The notes beneath the pieces are model-generated. The model had not been told where the DNA came from, ran no database searches, and saw only the letters and a program-made list of their open reading frames with translations. Positions 52,619 to 64,000 of a stretch of 64,000 nucleotides of DNA are shown here, piece by piece. The position numbers and the translations under genes are program-made. This stretch comes from Pyrenochaeta sp. MPI-SDFR-AT-0127 (lineage: Eukaryota; Ascomycota; Dothideomycetes; Pleosporales; Cucurbitariaceae), in contig JAGTJM010000006.1 in the NCBI GenBank assembly GCA_020747015.1, forward strand, positions 310,001 through 374,000, in the 5' to 3' direction. Positions within the stretch are counted from its first letter, which is position 1; the number at the start of each line of letters is the position of its first letter.

Positions 52619-54946
52619 ATGGCCGAGGCAACACAGAGAGACGTGCAGAACCATGCGCTGTTCGAGGTGGCCACCGAAGTTGCCAACAGAGGTACCTTTC
52701 ATCCCAATTGAGCTTCGAAGCTGCACTTGCTAACATGATGTAGTCGGCGGTATCTACTCAGTCCTCAAGTCCAAAGCGCAGGTGACCACGGCCGAGTATG
52801 GCGCAGCATACACCCTTTTGGGCCCGTGGAACAGGGCATCGGTACGCACATTGAGCACAAGTGTGGATCTTCGAAACTAACAGAAAACCAAACAGGCCGC
52901 AGTAGAGGTAGAGCCAATTGAGCCAAAGGACCCTGCCTTGGTTGCGACAATCAAGTCCATGGGCGATCGTGGCATCAAGATGCTGTACGGACGGTGGCTG
53001 ATTGACGGTGCCCCTCGCGTTTTGCTCTTTGACACAGGCACGGCCTACAGTTGGCTTGACGAGTGGAAGGGCGATCTGTGGTCATCGGCTGGCATTCCGT
53101 CGCCGCCAGGCGATTCTGAGACCAACGAGGCCATTGTCTTCGGTTACCTCATTGCATGGTTTTTGGGCGAGGTAAGCGAAGCTAGTGCTACATCTAGTCC
53201 ATTCTCGTGCTAACTGGAGCCAGTACGTCTTCCACGAGAAGAAGCGCGCTGTCATTGTCCAATTCCACGAATGGCTGGCAGGCGTAGCAGTACCGCTCTG
53301 CAAGAAGCGCCGCATCGACGTTACCACCATCTTCACCACCCACGCCACCCTCCTTGGTCGCTATTTGTGCGCTGGCTCTGTCGACTTCTACAACAATCTC
53401 CAATACTTTGATGTGGACGCCGAGGCTGGAAAGCGTGGCATCTACCACCGTTACTGCATCGAGCGCGCCGCTACGCACGCCGCCGATGTCTTTACAACTG
53501 TCTCCCACATCACCGCATATGAGAGCGAACATCTTCTCAAGCGAAAGCCAGATGGTGTTTTGCCCAACGGTCTGAACGTCAAAAAGTTCTCGGCCACGCA
53601 CGAGTTCCAGAACTTGCATCAGCAAGCCAAGGTCAAGATCAACGACTTTGTACGAGGACATTTCTACGGCCACAACGACTTCGACCCCGAAAACACTCTC
53701 TACTTCTTCACCGCTGGTCGCTACGAGTACCGGAATAAGGGTGTCGATATGTTCATCGAGTCGTTGGCTCGGTTGAACCACAAGATGAAGAGCGAGAACT
53801 CAAACGTGACAGTTGTTGCTTTCATCATTCTGCCCGCGCAAACAACATCGCTGTCTGTCGACTCGCTGAAGGGTCAGGCTGTCATCAAGTCGCTACACGA
53901 TACCGTCAACAACATTGCGGAGAACGTTGCGAAGAAGCTGTTCGAGCGCTCGTTGACCTGGTCTGAAGGTCAAGATTTGCCCGAGGACAAGGACTTGATC
54001 TCGCCTGCGGATAAGATTTTGCTTCGCCGACGATTGTTTGCCATGAAGAGGCACAACCTGCCACCTATTGTTACCCACAACATGGCCAATGACTCTGAGG
54101 ACCCAGTCCTGAACCAGCTCCGCCGCTGCCAGCTGTTCAACCACCCCTCGGACCGCGTCAAGGTGGTTTTCCACCCCGAGTTTTTGAACTCTGCAAACCC
54201 CGTATTGCCCCTGGATTACGATGACTTTGTTCGTGGAACCCATCTCGGTGTCTTCTCCTCATACTACGAGCCTTGGGGTTACACACCAGCCGAGTGTACT
54301 GTCATGGGTGTTCCCAGCATTACCACCAACCTGTCAGGTTTCGGATGCTATATGGAGGAACTGATTGAGAATGCTCAGGACTACGGTATCTACATTGTCG
54401 ACCGCAGAATGAAGGGTGTGGATGAATCGGTCAACCAGCTCGTGGATTACATGTTTGACTTCACCAAGAAGAGCAAGCGTCAACGCATCAATCAGCGTAA
54501 CCGCACTGAGCGTCTCAGCGACTTGCTTGACTGGAAGCGGATGGGCTTAGAATACGTCAAGGCACGACAATTGGCTCTTCGACGCGCATATCCCTCTGCG
54601 TACGAGGATGATAGCGAGCCAGATTTCTTCGGCTCTCAAGAAGTCAAGATCTCACGACCGCTGTCGGAGCCTGGGTCGCCGCGCGAGCGATCGGGCATGA
54701 TGACGCCAGGTGACTTTGCCTCGCTGCAAGAAGGCCGCGAGGGGCTGAGCACCGAGGATTACATTGCGTGGAAACTTCCGTAAGTATTCCTAATACTATG
54801 GCTCAATGAACTATGCTAACAAGTTTGACAGTGAGGAGGAAGAGCCCGATGACTTTTCATTCCCGCTCACTCTTAAGACGAAGAGTAAGCAGGGATCCGG
54901 AGCCAACACCCCCACTCTACCAAGTGCGGTCAATGGTACTGATTAG
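52619..54946 (+). CDS. GSY1: Glycogen synthase (GT3 family)
   Basis: Five exons (52619-52691, 52744-52841, 52896-53171, 53224-54779, 54832-54946; introns of 52-54 bp) give 705 residues, the normal length for the fungal enzyme. The first junction restores the family start FEVATEVANRVGGIYSVLKSK (UDP-glucose-binding). Later landmarks are QFHEWLAGVAVPLCKK, TIFTTHATLLGRYLCAG, VLPNGLNVKKF, the Arg cluster KSKRQRINQRNRTERLSDL that binds glucose-6-phosphate, and SSYYEPWGYTPAECTVMG with the catalytic Glu. The Ser/Pro-rich C-terminus (ISRPLSEPGSPRERSGM) carries the regulatory phosphorylation sites seen in yeast Gsy2. It is a cytosolic enzyme that extends glycogen from UDP-glucose on a glycogenin primer. 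Confidence 0.96.
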
Positions 54947-56217
54947 GACGGTCTAGTTTGAACGAGACTAGATACGTAGCGAGGAAGACGAGGAAGAGGG
55001 GGGATTCGAAATTGCATGCACGGCTTCATTCATTTTTTAGTTGGATTCGACTTGGTCCTTGAACGCGATACCGCACCAGAGCGACGACGATATGAGTAAA
55101 GGCAAGGCCCCCTGCTTCGGCGGTGAGGCAGATGTATCTATAAGTTGTGAATATCAATATGTTCTTAGCGCTCTTTATCCATGACACATGCAACTTGATA
55201 GTGGCATTGACAAGCTAGTGACTGTAGCTTCTTACAACACCACTCACTCGTATGACCAATTTCTACAGTATTCTATTGCAGCTCGACACTAACATTTTTG
55301 CTCTATGCCTTGCCAATTTTCAAGGTACCTCTACGACTAGGACGAAGGTAAGCCGGTGGATCCGCAACACTAGCTCCACATCTAGTACCAGCATCCTGGG
55401 AATCTTCGGGATCAGGGGAAAACGGAGATGGCATTGTGCTCCTGAGGCACGAGGCGATTCGTGAACGTAGTTTCAGGCGTAGTGGCTGCTGAATGATGTA
55501 GCGGAATTGAATGACTCGGACGCAAACATCTCAGTCATGGATTTATTCATGGCCGATCTCCCGCTGACAGTATGGACGCAGATGCCAATTGGTAGCACAA
55601 AAGGACTGCTCTGGCCATTCCGGCGGGTGTGTTGTTCGTGTGGCTGCATTGGCGAAGCGGCGCAGCAGCAAGATAAGGAAATGAAACTTCTGCCCGCAAT
55701 GACCGTTGTCCGTCCCCGATGCAGGGCTGGGGCCGTGCTCTTTTGTGTGGGTACAGGGTGTGTTTCAGGGCAGAATGCTTGTTTATCCTTTGTTATTGGC
55801 GTGCCCTGTTTGCTGGAAAAGAGGGAGACAGGGGCGCCATTCGCATAAGTTTCCGAGGCGTCGACTCTAGCTTGGCGTCATTGAATATCGAGATCCCGGG
55901 GCTTTCGCGCGACACGGCTTTTCACCAACACATCCTAGACCCGAGTCCATCCTCTTCACCCGCACCCGCCCTCTGCCTCTCCTTCTTCCACCTTCCAACA
56001 TGAACCTGAACGGAGCCTTCATGCGACGCGCTACCGGCTCGGTCCGTTAAACCACCCTTGGCCGCTGATTAACATATCACGACCAAGAATACCTCGACTC
56101 CACATCACCGCCGTCTACTCACCTACGCTCCGTACTCTATTTCCTTCTACGAACCCGATCAGGAACACATTCTACTATCCGGCGTAGGCCTGCGTGGGCA
56201 GCGGCAAGGAGACGATC
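54947..56217. other. Intergenic stretch, no gene seen
   Basis: 1.27 kb with the 3' region of glycogen synthase and the leader of the TRK gene (pyrimidine-rich from about 55930). A 113-codon frame at 55507-55848 has no recognisable feature. Confidence 0.5.
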
Positions 56218-58998
56218 ATGTTCGGACCCTGGCTTTCAGCTTTCGCATGGCTCAAGGAGCGCTCTCCAAAGGGCTTCTCCGCACTCGTGCCCAACCTGAA
56301 CTTCATCACACTGCATTGTATGTTTTGGGAGCCGCTGGGGTGGCTGAATTGACTGACGAGTGGGCAGATTGCTACATCATCTCATGGACGCTTGCTGGCT
56401 CTGTCATCCTCTACGGCAATGGCCGCATGCACTATATCGACGCCCTCTTCTTCGCTAGTGGGTCGGCGACACAGAGTGGATTGAATACGTAGGGTCACAC
56501 TTTGAATATGGGGGGCTTCATGGCTAACTGGAATCAGTATTGATGTCAACAAATTAGCACTATTCCAGCAGGTATGGAACCACCACTTGCAGGACAGATC
56601 TCTAGGGCATTTGGCTGATGAAATCTAGGTCGCTATCATGCTCATTACGTGCATGTGCACACCCATATTTATAAATACCTCCGTCGTCTTTATTCGCCTT
56701 TACTGGTTCGAGAAACGCTTCCAAAATGTCGTGATCGAGTCTCGGTCCAGGAGTGGGCGCACCCGCACAATGTCGAAGAGGAAGAGTGAGATGAACCCTG
56801 AATTGGACCGGAATCTAGGACAAGAGGAGAGAGGGGTGGGCGACCGTGAAATTCGAGTCATGCGAGCACCCAATGGCCAAGCAGAGGGCGGCAACATCGA
56901 AGACGAGAAAGCGTTCCAGACTGGTGTGTCTGGGGCGGGCGTTCGTAAGGCGTCAAGCTTGGATGAGGAAGATTTGTCTCCGTTTGATCAGCCTTCAACC
57001 CCTGTACACCAGGTCACATCGAATGTCGTCTGGGCAGACAATCTGAGCACGCCTGTAGAGCGTGAGCGTCTGCGCGACTCAGTTGAATCCCCTGTTGAAC
57101 GATTTCCGAAAGTGGACAAGGAGAAGAGCATTGCGTTTGTTGAGAGCCAGAGAAACCCAACGGAGAAGGGCAAGCTGCGCATCCCGGGCCCGCGCGACTT
57201 CGATCGAGGCCTGATACCAGAACACGTTGCCGAACACGATGAACATCTGAACAGAATTACAAGCAGAATATCTCAGGAATCTTATGGCAGGCGAGAACGA
57301 TCAAACTCGGTTCCCGCTGTACTGGCTGCAGAAGACCGGAACTTGAGGCAGCACATTACTATCGACGTCTCGGCTCGACCACGCCCTACAACGGGTGCTT
57401 CTGTATACAACCGAGCAAAGACAACAGACGCAGAGACCTCCACACCTACGCCCGGAATGCACCTTCGCAGCAGATCCAAGTCGAGAACTCTGGCCAGTTT
57501 CCTGACCAGAAATAAGGAAGAAGACGAGGACCCAATGCCCTACCTCAGCTGGGCTCCCACTATCGGGCGTAATTCTAATTTCGTGGATCTTAGCGAGGAG
57601 CAACGAGAAGAGCTCGGTGGGATCGAGTATCGAGCCTTGAAGCTACTCGCCATGATCTTGGTATGCTATTTTGTGGGCTTTCACGCTTTGGGCATGATCT
57701 GTCTAGCCCCCTGGATCAACCACGACGCTCGCTACCGCGCTGTGGTCGAGGCAGTCGACGTAAACCCGACGTGGTGGGGCTTCTTCACGCCAGCTTCCAT
57801 GTTCAACGATTTGGGCTTTACTCTCACTCCAGACTCGATGATATCCTTTCAGTATGCTGTCCTGCCTCTCGTCCTCGGTACCTTCCTCATCATTATCGGA
57901 AACACTGGCTTTCCATGCATGCTTCGCTTCATGATCTGGCTGATTTCCAAAGTGGTCCCGAGGAATAGTGGCGTATGGGAGGAACTCCGCTTCTTACTCG
58001 ATCATCCCCGTCGTTGCTTCACCTTGCTATTTCCTAGCAAAGCCAACTGGTGGCTCTTTTGGGTTCTCATTCTCCTTAATGGTGTCGACTTGATATTTTT
58101 CATCATTCTTGATGTAGGTTTATGCTCTCTTGGTCTTTTTGCACGCGTGGCTAATTGAATACAGCTCAACGACCCAACCGTTACCTCTCTTCCAGGCGGC
58201 TTCCGCTTCCTGGCTGGCCTCTTCCAAGCTGCCGCAACACGAACTGCTGGTTTCGCCGTCGTCAACATTGCAGACCTCCACCCCGCCATTCAGGTCAGCT
58301 ATCTAATCATGATGTACATATCCATCTTTCCTATTGCAATGAGTATGCGTCAAACAAACGTGTACGAGGAGAAATCACTAGGTGTCTGGGCCGACGACGA
58401 TGACGACTCGCACTCCAGCTATCTGTCCCACCATCTCCGCCGACAGCTATCCTTCGATTTATGGTTCGTCTTCTTGGGCTTCTTCCTCATTGCTATCATC
58501 GAGGGCGCAAGGCTTGAGAACACAAACGAGTACGCCTTCAGCTTATTCTCTGTACTCTTCGAGATTGTATCCGCGTACGGAACGGTTGGCCTCAGTCTTG
58601 GTTTCCCAGGCACCAACGCTTCCTTCTCCGGCCAATTCCGCACCCTCTCCAAACTCATCATCATCGCCATGCAGATCCGTGGTCGACATCGTGGCCTGCC
58701 ATATGCCCTTGATCGCGCTATCCTCCTCCCATCGGAATCGCTCCACCAGAAAGAGAACGAGGACGCAACCAGGCGTGCAAGACGCGGTAGCACTGCGATC
58801 CAAGATTTAGGGCCCGAAGGCCTCACTAGAGATAACCTTACTAGGACGGGCACAGGCCTTAGCAGAAGAAGTAGCATGTCTGGCGAACAGGGAAGGCCTA
58901 CTGCCGCTGATCGCTTCAAACCTCAGCAGCTCAAGCGAATACTCTCTGGCGCGTTCAGTGCAGGTCCATCTGCTCCAATGCGGGAGAAACGGGCTTAA
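56218..58998 (+). CDS. TRK1: TRK-type high-affinity potassium transporter
   Basis: Five exons (56218-56317, 56368-56488, 56538-56571, 56629-58113, 58165-58998; one exon only 34 bp) give 857 residues. The first pore loop is DALFFASGSATQSGLNTID, the second is FTPASMFNDLGFTLTPDSM, the third is FQAAATRTAGFAVVNIADL and the fourth is SAYGTVGLSLGFPG. All four carry the P-loop glycine or equivalent expected of the SKT superfamily. The hydrophilic loop between the first and second membrane units, about 250 residues, is Ser/Glu/Arg-rich (SRSRSGRTRTMSKRK) and cytosolic, as in yeast Trk1. The C-terminus is also charged. It imports K+ (with H+ or Na+) across the plasma membrane. Splicing of exons 1-3 is needed to form the first pore. 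Confidence 0.94.
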
Positions 58999-59801
58999 AC
59001 GGCCTCTTTGTTGTTTTTTGCAGGTTAATGGCGTTTATGGTGTAGAGTGGTGTACTCACACTCGACCTCATTATCCAATCTTTTGCCATTATTCTGGCTA
59101 TGGGTCATTGGGAACTTTATAGATTTGTAGCGTTCACGTTTAGGGGTGGGGGACATCGGTGTCCTCTTTCCTTGTTTATCGGTCATATTTTGCTTTTATC
59201 TTGTTTTCATGTACAATCTTGTGATTCGGATGGTCTACTCTGTGTTGAAATCCAAATTTACTGTAACATGGTTTTTTGCCCCTACTGAAATGGGGGACTG
59301 CCATTGAGTATATGAATATATACATATATTTACTGGGCTGTGGTTGCTCTGCAAAGAAACTTTGTTGTCCCTTCTTATGATTCTTTGCGTGTTGTGTTGC
59401 CTTTTCCTTTGCTTGTTTGGTGGTTTATTTTGTGCTGTTCAATCTGTCCAGCTATTTGTCGTTCCCCTTCGCGAACTTGGGTGTTTCGAATACAATCGGT
59501 TTGTGCCTTCTTGGGCTGAAAATGTACATTTTAGGTACACACTTTCAGATCACCAGAACGCAGGGATATTCCACAAGTTGCTCTCAGCCGCACCGTCTGT
59601 GTCAGTGAATGGAATAAAGATTCCAGTAAGTCGCACATCTCGCTATTCTCAAATCACACAAAGTCGATCACCACCCAGGATCAAGGCAAAGTTGAGTGTT
59701 AAACTGAGTCGGAGTGAAAAATGAAGGACTAATAAGTTCAAGGATTTGTTTTCAGACTGCGCTTCAGAAATTCATGGTTTTCGAGATTATATTGAAACCC
59801 T
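58999..59801. other. Intergenic stretch, no gene seen
   Basis: The 3' end region of the TRK gene. T-rich with several short frames; nothing recognised. Confidence 0.5.
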
Positions 59802-60266
59802 TCAGATTGCTTCAGATAATACCGGGTTTTCCACACGCCGTCGCGCTCGAAGTTCCTCTTTTCGGCGCTCGTAGAAGATTAGTGGAGGAATTATGATCAT
59901 AGCAGCAAATGGCAGCGCCGCAAATCCTCCAGAAGCGTAGAAAACATTGACTATAGCTTTGTTGAGGCTATTGATAGCTGCACCGAGCGCTGCTCCACTT
60001 AGATTGTTCCTAAATTTTGTCAAGCCGGTTCTCTGTATTGTCAACTGACTTGGGAATATGGCTTGTGCAATTGATACTCCGACAGATCCACCGAACATTT
60101 CTGTAGCGATTGCATCACCAAAGACATCTGTTACCACAGGAGTAGTGTCCTTGCCTTGGACAGTGGTGACGACTGAAATAGCGAACAAAGTCCGAACATG
60201 AGCTGATCGCGAATCACGCACCGTCACAGTAATGCAAGCGGTTCTGTTGGCGTTACTTCGTTTCAA
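59802..60266 (-). pseudogene. Remnant of an MFS transporter (C-terminal part)
   Basis: A 154-codon minus-strand frame ends in what looks like the last two or three helices of a DHA-type major facilitator: TEMFGGSVGVSIAQAIFPSQL (helix 11-like, G-G-x-x-G-V motif) and KAIVNVFYASGGFAALPFAAMIIIPPLIFYERRKEELRARRRVE (helix 12 to tail). The remaining transporter helices are absent upstream: the sequence 60267-60700 gives no membrane segments. The frame begins with a non-membrane stretch without homology. It is therefore a truncated copy or decaying gene, not a working pump. The alternative, that missing exons lie beyond a large insertion, is not supported here. Confidence 0.55.
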
Positions 60267-60867
60267 TTCCCTACGGCCACTCCTTTTTCCGGACTATGCA
60301 GTTCAAGTGATTTAAATGGTACGCTTTTCTCAGGAACTTGCTTCGGCGTTTCTTCATGGGGGGCATCGTGATCTGGTGTTGTGATCGTGCGAACTGGAGA
60401 TATTTACTCAACAAAAGCTTCACATTAGGACCCCAAGACTTACTTTGGTAATCAACAGAAAGATTCTGTACAGCTGTGCGAAATTGCACACCTGTTCCCG
60501 AATTCATTGCAAGGCTCGATATGGCTACTTTTAGTAGGCTGCTGAGGCTGTAGATTGCTAAATCTTTCCTTCTTCCTGGATAGCAGTGCACAGTGACGTA
60601 AAGCCCTCGCTGTTTGCTCCTGCTATATTATATCTTCAGATTAACCTTCTAAGTCCCTTTCAATCGATTGAATTGGTTGAAAGGAGGTCTATTGTCGGAA
60701 CGGCCTGGCATCTTTTTTAGCGATTATGATGCGTTGTTGGTTAGATGCGGCATCTTCTGTTTGTCACATTTGCCAAGAACTTTGCCGCAACAAGGGAGCT
60801 GGCCGCCAATTCCCTTCGAGCTCTTTATCACAAAACATGCCTCTCGCCTCTCTGCTTCTCAACTTTT
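60267..60867. other. Intergenic stretch, no gene seen
   Basis: Between the MFS remnant and the kinase gene. Overlapping short frames in all phases are present but unrecognisable. A TATATT-rich patch at about 60630 could serve the kinase promoter. Confidence 0.4.
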
Positions 60868-62146
<1,279 letters not shown>

Positions 62147-62436
62147 TTCAGACTCTATCATGGTTTGCCATTGCATTTGCAGGGCTGTTTGCAGGAGATT
62201 TAGTAAGGAGAGACTCGTGGGTTATGCGAGAGGTTCAAAAAGTTTGAGTTGCTTAGATGCTATAGCTATAGCTATGTGCAGAAAAGTGCTGAAATTACAG
62301 GATATCGTCCGCCGGAATCGCATCAATTGCTCTCTAACAAAATGAAATCGTATGGATGCCAGGGTGCAAGGGTGGAGGGAAAGTAGGCAGCCATACAACT
62401 CAGCTATACCGCAAACCGCCCAATTGCTCGGCGCTG

Positions 62437-62746
62437 TCAACGCGCTGCCTAAGGGTTGTTAGTTGACTGTCATTGTGTCGACAGCGCGTTGGAAGTGTAA
62501 GCTCACCTGCTGCTGATCCGTGTTTGTAGTAACATGCCCTGTAGCGACACGACGTCCATGGGCATCGCTCGCAACTATCGTGCTATGCTCCTGTGGGTAT
62601 GCGGGACTCTCATGGGGCATCGACCTGTCTTCGTTAATGGGACAAACTTCCTCTATACACAGTTCACGGACGTAATCGGGATAGACGTTGTAATACTCGC
62701 TTGATCTGCTGACAGTAGTGTGCTGCTCATCAAAGCCATTTCTACT
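62437..62746 (-). CDS. Unrecognised spliced minus-strand reading frame (3' part of a possible gene)
   Basis: An 80-codon open stretch (62746-62507) lies between an acceptor-like ACAG and a GTGAGC donor. The next 58 bp (62506-62449) look like a complete intron, with CTAAC branch site and TTAG acceptor. After it only GCA GCG CGT precedes a stop (62439-62437). The peptide is Tyr/Glu/His/Pro-rich (SSEYYNVYPDYVRELC, MPHESPAYPQEHS) and has no hydrophobic segment. I do not recognise it, and upstream exons are not resolved. It may be a degenerating gene in the A/T-rich end. Confidence that it is a true coding exon is low. Confidence 0.3.
62438..62491. repeat. Short inverted repeat
   Basis: CAACGCGCTG (62438-62447) and CAGCGCGTTG (62482-62491) are perfect complements with a 34-base loop, and the flanking TGTC/GACA words extend the similarity. 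They lie on the two sides of the putative intron described at 62449-62506. Confidence 0.6.
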
Positions 62747-64000
62747 CTGTTGACAGTATCATCGAGGAGAGTTGGAGAAATTGCATCGATCGATCGGCGA
62801 ATGCCAGCGTGTCGAATCTCACTAGCAACATTGATTGAGATCTGGTTGCCAGCGACGTTAACGCTTCTGATGAATCGCACTATCATTCCGGCTGACATGA
62901 TGACTTGGAAAGGACGAAGAAGTAAGTGGATTGAATAAATGAGTCAGCGAAGGAGGTAAACCTTTTTGCAAGTCTCGCGGAGGTAAAGTTTGAAATAGTT
63001 CGGACACTGAGTGAGTGAGGATGGATGCCGCTGATGGAAACATTGTCAGTTCATATAGTTGACGAAGTACTGTGCCAAAATGAAGCTATCTAGCCCACCA
63101 TATCGAGTGAGAACTAGAAGGCTATAGTAGACGCATCGTATTGCAAAGCCTCGCCTATGCCAATCATTAGCAATACGTCCTCGCAGTACTGAATAAACTT
63201 TTTGGCCCTAAATCGCTGCTGAGCGTGTAACTGTGCCTCCTCGCGATCTTCTCACCCATTCCAAGGATTTGCTACACATCCTCAAAGCATTGAGCAACCT
63301 ATGCCCCACGACGCTGTTCAGCGCGTAAATGTGTCTCAATTACAAAGTATGCTGCACGATTGAATCAATAGATACGTACCCTAGTATTACCATCAAACTC
63401 GACCTCGGACTCGACTGAAGTAATTGATTGAGGTATCAAAGTGATATTTTACCTCTATTACTTCATAAATAGTCTAATTCAAATTAGTACTTATCCGTAC
63501 CAGTATGTATAAAACATGTGTCGGCGCGAACTGTAAGGCTGCCATTGTAAGTGCGCTTCTGATTAGGAGGGACTTAGTATAAATAGATAGTGAGCTAGGT
63601 AAGGGAGCTTGCTCTCTATGATCTAAGATCGTATGTGGTGCGAGTGACTGTAACTTGGGAATATGATCCATATATATTGCAGCTAAATATCGCTGAATTT
63701 CTCCCTAGAAACATAGCTGATTGCTATAAACAGTGCGAGAGCCTGGTGCTGTTAACAGACAATTATTAGTTCACGAATCAGGTCTCTCACATGACAACCA
63801 TAGTCAGAAGTAAATCATGCTAGGCAGAAACCTTTTATTGGCTAGGTATTCGGAGCATCGCTAGGTGTAACTCTTCCTTCCTTATCCTCATTCCACAAAG
63901 GAGCTATAAGCTATTATGCCGGTGCACAGTGTGGATATATTAGACACTACGCCAAGCTAGTATTCATGCCGAAACGGAGTCGGTAAGGCTTAATTAGTCT
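62747..64000. other. A/T-rich gene-poor end of the window
   Basis: No recognisable gene. Two 26-base near-copies (63214-63239 and 63312-63337; 21 of 26 bases equal, three of five differences C/T) lie 98 bp apart. Short frames are broken. It could be an old repeat or the start of a repeat-rich compartment. Confidence 0.4.

Noticed and set aside
55507..55848. A 113-codon plus-strand frame before the TRK gene
   Set aside because: No recognisable domain or signal, Cys/Gly content looks incidental, and the region fits a gene-free spacer or leader.

Overview
The window is a chromosomal segment of a filamentous ascomycete, most likely a dothideomycete (Pleosporales-like). Genes are broken by short introns (about 45-70 bp) with GT..AG ends and CTAAC/CTGAC-type branch sites. 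They sit on both strands without operons, and they encode recognisable fungal families: mitochondrial uL1, COG2, the condensin HEAT subunit, glycogen synthase, a TRK potassium channel, and an LCCL/7TM protein. No tRNA, rRNA or CRISPR was seen. Exon coordinates come from reading splice sites by eye and checking that the joined frames stay open.

Layout. 1-7.8 kb: an aldo/keto reductase cut by the window edge, an aromatic aminotransferase, an LCCL-domain membrane protein and a tandem GFA-domain protein. 8-23 kb: an accessory block that looks like a small natural-product cluster. It holds an SDR, a Baeyer-Villiger-type flavin monooxygenase, a Zn2Cys6 regulator, a second SDR and a UstYa-like (DUF3328) protein. 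It also holds a small secreted protein with three repeats each ending in a Kex2-type dibasic site, a GNAT acetyltransferase, a rhodopsin-like 7TM protein and an APC-family permease. 23.8-58.9 kb: mostly conserved genes, namely uL1m, COG2, NADH pyrophosphatase, cysteine synthase, condensin subunit 3, an MNN-type mannosyltransferase, a pseudo-exonuclease/RRM/RanBP2-zinc-finger protein, an F-box/LRR protein, an RA-PH adaptor, a bacterial-looking cyclopropane-fatty-acid-synthase-like methyltransferase, glycogen synthase and a TRK channel. 59-64 kb: gene-poor and A/T-rich. It has an MFS transporter remnant, a small atypical kinase whose second intron contains a 119-bp TTA microsatellite, and an unrecognised spliced reading frame.

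Main point. The 8-23 kb block has the logic of a fungal RiPP (dikaritin-type) cluster: a secreted precursor with repeats separated by dibasic sites (16565-16977), a UstYa-like oxidase 0.8 kb away, a flavin monooxygenase, two reductases, a pathway-type regulator, an N-acetyltransferase and a transporter. The repeat unit (DTACFK followed by a basic pair) contains cysteine and phenylalanine and no tyrosine, unlike the tyrosine-containing cores of ustiloxin and phomopsin. If it is a RiPP, the product would be a different class. The main alternative is that the small protein is a three-disulfide secreted protein or effector that happens to lie beside the cluster.
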